Shown here: positions 57,505 through 64,000 of the stretch, in pieces
Numbering within the stretch: position 1 is the first letter of the stretch
How the letters are laid out: each line of letters opens with the position of its first letter
Origin: Liopterus haemorrhoidalis
Lineage: Eukaryota > Arthropoda > Insecta > Coleoptera > Dytiscidae
Assembly (NCBI GenBank): GCA_963971575.1
Contig: OZ020611.1
Location: forward strand, 241,142,654-241,206,653
Length of the DNA stretch: 64,000 nt
Reading direction: 5' to 3'
Position numbers and translations under genes: made by a program
Notes under the pieces: generated by a model
The model's input: only the letters and a program-made list of their open reading frames with translations
Database searches by the model: none
Told to the model about the DNA's origin: nothing

Positions 57505-57906
57505 ATGTCTGACACGAGCAAAAAGCAAAAAGCAAAAAGCGCATCTTGTTCTGTTCGAATTTTTAAAATAGAGAAACGAATTATCAGAATAATGTCTGGT
57601 GCAAAACCCTATGCCCATTGTAAGGAACTATTTAAAGTGTTCGCCATTCTAACGGTTTCATCACTTCATATTTTAAATGTACTACTATATGTAAAGGAAA
57701 ATGATTGTACAATAAAAAAAAAATTGAACAATCATAATTACGACACTAGGAATAAGGATAGCTTTATTTTGCCATTTTGTAGATACAGAGCAAGTAGGAA
57801 GCTGCCTCTGTTTATAGGCCTGAATATTGCTTCCTTTAGTATTTTTATTGCGCTTTATGAGCTGTATAGAACATGCGATATCCTGCATTCTTATTTATTC
57901 TTTTAA
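57505..57906 (+). pseudogene. Non-LTR retrotransposon ORF2, C-terminal tail
   Basis: FKIEKRIIRIMSGAKPYAHC then KELFKVFAILTV and NHNYDTRNKDSF. This is the IFK-QKR-IRI...CR-LF--..IL-V...YN-R tail of arthropod ORF2 proteins. Open but truncated on the upstream side and ending in unrelated residues. Confidence 0.65.
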
Positions 57907-58370
57907 AATACAAAAATATCTTTAATCAAACGTGAACTTCGAAAGCTTTTAACTGCAAACGTTTGCAGCTCCGAAAGTGTATAAGAAGCCATTACTCCCC
58001 AGTTAATACCAATCGCCGCGTTATCATGACATTTTTCGACGAACTACTTGTTTTACGCATGATGAGAGACAAAACCATGCTCTGAGCACGACTCTTAGTA
58101 GCCTTTTGGGCATTTTTATTACAATAAAATTTTAAAAAAATAAATTTTAACCTCACTAAATTCTAAACACCTAAATGTCAACCTGACAAATAACGATTGA
58201 ACAATCCAATTTCAAACCGGCAACATTGGAAAAATGTACCAACATTAAATAAATAATTGTACTAACTGAGTTATGGATTGATGTTGATTAAAACATATCA
58301 TAACGTTGGTACTTAAATTAACCAAGTGTGACGTCATCTCATATTTATTGTGAATGGAGCTTAGTAAGAT

Positions 58371-59467
<1,097 letters not shown>

Positions 59468-59897
59468 AGTAAACTTTGAGATAGATAAATTGTAAAATAT
59501 CATAAATGTTTGTAATAATTCAATTATTTCCCATGTTCCGTCCCTGATTAATCAAATGATATATTTCTTATCTAAATCAAAGCCATAGTCGTACGTCAAC
59601 AAATAACACCACACCCAGTATTTTTGTGTTTAAAATAGCGAACAATTCACGAGTTGCATTAAATGACAATATAGTGTGAGGCCGTTACATAAATATTAGT
59701 CCAGTATTATATCAGCACTCCTACGACCACGTCCACGTCCACGACACTAGTGCACGTTAATCAGGTCACACGGACATTGGGATTTTACTTTTTAGATTAT
59801 TCCGGTTAAGTTGGTAGCAATGGCGTACTTTAATAAAAACTGTAACATGTGCACCAACCTACACTACACCACTATTTTTATTTCAATTAATATATTT
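59468..59897. other. Intergenic stretch
   Basis: No gene or element recognised. Confidence 0.4.
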
Positions 59898-59899
59898 AT

Positions 59900-60236
59900 G
59901 TATAGTGCGTTCAAAGGTGAGTTTGCAGTACAGGGCATATGGAGTAGTTCTTTTTCATACTCTCTAATGGGCTTACACAATGACACTATCCTTTTCTTGC
60001 TTGTCGACGTTGCCAGCTCTAAAACGCGCTGATCTGTGAAGACGCAGTATTCTACAAATGGCCATTTGTTTTTATTGACTGTTATTTTGAGTTTTATAAG
60101 AGTTGATTTTTGTAAATCATACGAGTTTTTCATATTATTATAATTGACACATTTGACACTTTTACAACATTTGGCAACATCGCTCCCATTTTCCATAAGA
60201 GCTATACTGCAAACTCACCTTCGCACGCACTATAGT
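59900..60236. mobile_element. MITE with ~30 bp inverted ends
   Basis: TATAGTGCGT(T/G)C(A/G)AAGGTGAG...CTCACCTTCGCACGCACTATA with TA-like flanks. It holds on the minus strand a 110-codon open frame (MENGSDVAKCCKSVKCVNYN, WPFVEYCVFTDQRVLEL), which I do not recognise and which spans nearly the whole element. Confidence 0.65.
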
Positions 60237-60523
60237 AATAATTAAAGTAGGTACACAAAGTGCACCTACTTTAACATGTATCATATATTAATATGTTGGC
60301 AGATTAAATTTAATCTAAAGAGACTACCCATTTGTAGTAAAAAATTGTAGGTATGAGGGTTAGCTTTTATGTTTTTACAAACCACACTAGATGGCAATAT
60401 TGAAATGTGTCATTACTATATTCGTAAAATTTGTTATTTTTTATTGTGAAATCAGTGGCAGCTTATAATTTGATCGAGTAATTTGCTGACAGTGAGCGTT
60501 AAAAAAAACAAGTTTGTGAAAAA

Positions 60524-61556
60524 ATGGATATTACTCATCAAGGTTTTCGTTGTATGATTTTTTACGATTTTAGAAAAAGCCTAACTCAACAACAATGCAT
60601 AGATTCGCTTCGTTCAACTTTTAGTAATGAAGCACCATCAGAAAAGACTGTTTACAATTGGTTTGTAGAATTTCGTCGTGGTCGTGCGTCCGTCAGTGAT
60701 GCATCTCGTGAAGGTCGACCAAAATCGGTTGTGATTCAAAAAAACATCGATGCTGTGCGCAAAATGATTGAAGAAGATCAGCATGTGACTTACCGTGAGA
60801 TAGAGGCATCCTTTGGCATATCGCAGACTGCAATACATTCGATTTTGCTTGAACATTTAGCTGTGAAAAAGATCTGTTCCCAATGAATTCCGCATAATTT
60901 GACCGAAGCTCAAAAAATGGCTCGTGTTGATTAGTGTAAGGGAATGTTTAAAAAACTCAACCTAGGCCTTGTAAAATCCGTATATAACATCGTTACAGGT
61001 GACGAAACTTGTATTTATTCATATGAACCGGAAACTAAGCAACAATGCACTGTTTGGGTCTTCCAAGATAAACAGAAACCCACAAAAGTTGTTCGTTCAT
61101 GAAGCACTTCCAAGAAAATGATCGCTTGTTTCTTCGGTTGTACTGGTCGCAACCATTCTTTTAGAGGATCGTGGAACAGTTAATGCTGAATGGTATACCT
61201 ACAACAATTTGTTTGGCAGAAGTCATCGACAAAATCAGGAAAAACAAGCAAATACGTCGCATCATTCTTCATCATGACAACGCAAGGTCCCACACAGCAC
61301 GTCAAACAATTGATTATTTGAAGGAGAAAAACACCGAATTAATGTCTCATTGCCCGTATTCACCTGATTTATCCCCTAACGCCTTTTTTTGTTCTCCAAT
61401 GTCAAACAAAAATGCGTGGACAGCGATTTTCATCACCTCAAGAAGTTGTTGAAGCCTTCGAAAACCATATTTTTGAGATACTAACTTCAGAGTGGTTTTT
61501 TTTTTCGAGAATTGGTTTGAACGCATGCAAAATTATATAAATCTTAAAGGCAAATA
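60524..61556 (+). pseudogene. Mariner transposase with lost third catalytic Asp
   Basis: From ATG: helix-turn-helix region (KTVYNWFVEFRRGRASVSDA, REGRPKS linker), second helix-turn-helix (VTYREIEASFGISQTAIHSI), TGDETCIYSYEPETKQQ (first Asp), IILHHDNARSHTARQT (second Asp), then YSPDLSPNAFF, where the family has SPNDFF: the third Asp, 34 residues on, is Ala. Stops at ~60884, ~60932, ~61100 and frameshifts near 61165 and 61400. The C-terminal region runs into WF...AC near 61530. Inverted ends could not be fixed. This copy has the uninterrupted version of the site invaded by hAT elements in two sister copies. Confidence 0.85.
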
Positions 61557-61879
61557 ATTTGAAAAGAAATAAAACAGAAAATAATAAAAAAAAAAATTGT
61601 TGATAATTTATTCAAACTAAATGGAAAAAGTATCAATGAAAAATGAATAACCATTTCTACCGCGTTTTCAACGATCAGTGCGTTTTATTCAATTTTTTTC
61701 CGAGATTTTGCCACCCCGAAATAGTTTCTAAGAAGGCTTGTTTGCCTAATAACGTATAGACAGTATAAAGAGACATATAACCTAAAACGGGTTCGTAATA
61801 TTTGATAATATTTCGACAACACGTTTCATGATTATTAAAAATAGTTGTGAAGTCACAAAAAAATTTTGGATCACACATT

Positions 61880-62620
61880 TGGAATTAAGGCTTCCAAATT
61901 AATTTAAAACTCGGTTTTCATCAGGCGCGCACCAGGGGTGGGGGCCACGGGAATTTGCCATGGTGCGCCTGGTTTCCATACATGTTAGTAAAACTTTGTT
62001 GACTAATAGAAATAAGTTTATCAAATTATAAAGCATTAGTTAAAACCGAACCATTAATAAACATTTCAAAATTAGTAACACCTTTCAAGATTGCATCTTT
62101 CCACGCAATTTACTTGTTAAAAATTCGTAAAAATAGTCGAATTCCTTAAATAATTCAAATCAAAGTGTACGAGCATGAAACATTTGCACATTAAACTCAT
62201 AAATCTTGGAGTTTGCGCAATCGCAATAACAATTCACCACAAAAACATTACAAAACTGTAGAAATAAGGAAACTGTTACATACACAAAACATATTAATAG
62301 TGTTAAACCCGTCAACAACTCTATCTACTTACTTATACGATCGCAATGGGTAAAAACCAACACAGCGGCGTAGTCGCTAACACTGTTTTTCACTCGTAAA
62401 TTGGATATCGAAATGGATCTTAAAACATCCGATGATGCGTCCGATCAATGGGTGCGTTTTGATGTGTCAATTCTGGTTACGTTTCCTTCAGAATACACGT
62501 TTTGTTGGGACAATATTCTCATTCTATGGCACGGAGTTTTAAATACAGTCTTACCACTGACCAGAAAATACCACAGACCAGAATCTTCTCTTGTAGGATA
62601 CCGTTCTCTATACATATTTA
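61880..62620. other. Intergenic DNA, nothing recognised
   Basis: Contains a small GGGCCACGGG-type inverted patch at 61920-61975 (GGCGCGCACCAGGGGTG...CATGGTGCGCC). No gene. Confidence 0.4.
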
Positions 62621-62632
62621 CTTATTGGGGAA

Positions 62633-63820
62633 CATAAAAAAGTCGTTAGGGGATAAATCAAGTGAATACGGGCAATGAGATATTAATTCGATGTTTTTCT
62701 CCTTCAAATAATCATTGTTTGACGTGCTGTGTGGGAGCTTGCATTGTTATGATGAAGAATGATGGGACGTTTTTGGTAGTTTTTTCTGATATTGACGATT
62801 ACTTCTGGCAAACAAATTGTTGTATACCATTCTGCATTAAGTGTTGTCCGATCATCTAAAGCAGTGGTTCTCGAACTGTTTAGAATTTCTTGCGTGACGG
62901 TCCCCTTTAAAATGTTTTTGATGGCTCACTTTTAAAATTAAATTAACTAAGTACAATTAGCATATAGGTTACTGTTAATAAAACAATTTTTGACAAACAA
63001 TTATTTATTGAGGTAATAAATAACAAATACACATTTTATTAAAATGTACAGATAAAATATTATGTATCCCTTTGCGGTCCCCTAGGAGAACCACTGCTCT
63101 AAAGGAATGGTTGCGACATGTCCAGTACAACCGAAGAAACAAGCGAATATTTTGTTGGAAGTGCTTCATGAACGAACAACTTTTGTGGGTTTCGGTTCAT
63201 ATTGGAAGACCCAAACAGTGAATTGTTCCTTAGTTTCCGGTTCATATGAATAAATCCAAGTTTCGTCACCGGTAACGATGTTGTATATGAATTTTGCAGT
63301 GCCTAGGTTGAATTTTTTTAGCATTCCCTTACACCAATCAACACGAGCCTTTTTTGAGCTTAGGTCAAATTATGCGGAATTCATCGGGAACAGATCTTTT
63401 TCACAGCTAAATGATCATGCAAAATCGAATGTATTGCAGTCTGCGATATGCCAATGGATGCCTCTATCTCACGGTAAGTCACATACCGATCATTTTGCGC
63501 ACAGCATCGATGTTTTTTTGAATCACATCCGATATTGGTTGACTTTCACGAGATTCATCACTGACGGACGCACGACATCTACGAAATTCTGCAAACCAAT
63601 TGTGAACAGTCTTTTCTAATAGTACTTCAAGTTGAACGAAGCGAATTTATTTATTGTTGTCGAGTTAGGCTTTTACTAAAGTCATCCAACGAGAGCCTTC
63701 ACGAGTAATATCCATTTTTTCACAAACTTAAACGTTTTTTTTTTAACGCTCACTGTCAACAAACTACTCGATCAATAAGCTGCCACTGATTTCACAATAA
63801 CAACAAACAGTATTGACAAA
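62633..63820 (-). pseudogene. Mariner transposase, interrupted by a hAT MITE
   Basis: Minus strand from the start codon at ~63716 (reading MDITREGSRWMTLVK-like) through KTVHNWFAEFRRCRASVSDE, REIEASIGISQTAIHS, SVYNIVTGDETWIYSYEPET and KVVRS to the PLE codons, where a 235 bp hAT is inserted (62862-63096); it resumes to the second Asp region (CATCATTCTTCATCATAACA) and is truncated at ~62633. Same family as 60524. Confidence 0.75.
62862..63096. mobile_element. hAT MITE (CAGTGGTTCTC ends) in mariner
   Basis: 235 bp with 11 bp perfect inverted ends and flanks ATCTAAAG (62854-62861) / CTCTAAAG (63097-63104). Internal GCGGTCCCCT/GACGGTCCCC words near both ends. Inserted at the same mariner codons as the 17824 element. 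Confidence 0.85.
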
Positions 63821-64000
63821 TTACAACGTAAGTAATGAAATAAAAAAAAAAAAGTTCAACTATTATTATTCATTGAAACAAGTTAAAATAAGAGTTTCAA
63901 CGAGATTTCAACAAAATTCAAACAAATTTATTTAGCGTTTTTCTCGATTATTTTGTGATATAAGGCTATGATTTGTTTATGTTGCTGAAATCAGAATAGG

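Noticed and set aside
62401..62637. 78-codon plus-strand frame as a gene
   Set aside because: Its 3' part runs into reversed mariner sequence and the rest has no similarity or signals.

Overview
The window looks like insect nuclear DNA: AT-rich, intron-bearing, with one arthropod cuticle-protein gene embedded in a dense layer of transposable elements. Order and species cannot be fixed from the sequence. No bacterial operon, CRISPR array, rRNA gene or convincing functional tRNA gene is visible.

The one well-supported host gene is a plus-strand secreted cuticular protein with an RR-2 (Rebers-Riddiford) chitin-binding domain. It has a TATA box near 6855, a four-codon first exon (6931-6942), a signal-peptide exon (13502-13585) and a 2.5 kb exon (24871-27369) holding the RR-2 domain plus about 14 degenerate Asn/Gln/Ser/His-rich repeats. 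A further phase-0 exon (30269-31069) is probably an alternative 3' terminal exon. Introns of 6.6 kb, 11.3 kb and about 3 kb are largely transposon sequence. A GC-rich Cys-rich exon candidate on the minus strand (51373-51533) and a THAP-domain remnant (41118-41345) are the only other host-like coding pieces.

The dominant repeat, called family A here, is a ~0.9-1.2 kb non-autonomous element with the architecture of Helentron-associated elements (HINE/DINE-1 type): 5' subterminal inverted repeat, (GTCT)n tract, 3' subterminal inverted repeat, 3' stem-loop and T-rich end. Nine near-complete copies and many fragments are present. In every near-complete copy the same interior slot holds a ~80-100 bp tRNA-like segment with A-box and B-box motifs followed by T-runs, but the segment differs between copies: seven sequence types in nine copies. 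This interchangeable tRNA-like cassette is the most unusual thing in the window. Family B (8.1, 15.0, 28.9 and 49.1 kb) has the same general architecture with other ends; family C (12.1 and 17.0 kb) carries a GTGTGTCT array.

Cut-and-paste elements are abundant and many boundaries can be read with target-site duplications. They include hAT elements (5179, 9943, 17.8-20.5 kb, 18242, 29360, 34685, 46090, 62862), two pogo/Tigger-like elements (4728 and 50554), two Tc1-like DD34E elements (18304 and 46549), several mariner remnants (7.2, 17.5/20.5, 40.0, 60.5 and 62.6 kb), a DD41D rosa-like fragment (7.3 kb) and a piggyBac-like element (53560). Nesting gives relative ages: a mariner holds a ZBED-type hAT, which holds a short hAT, which holds a Tc1. 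Non-LTR reverse-transcriptase remnants, three tRNA-derived SINEs, a 12-unit 121 bp satellite (44.2-45.6 kb) and a ~150 bp tandem array (28.4-29.85 kb) complete the picture.
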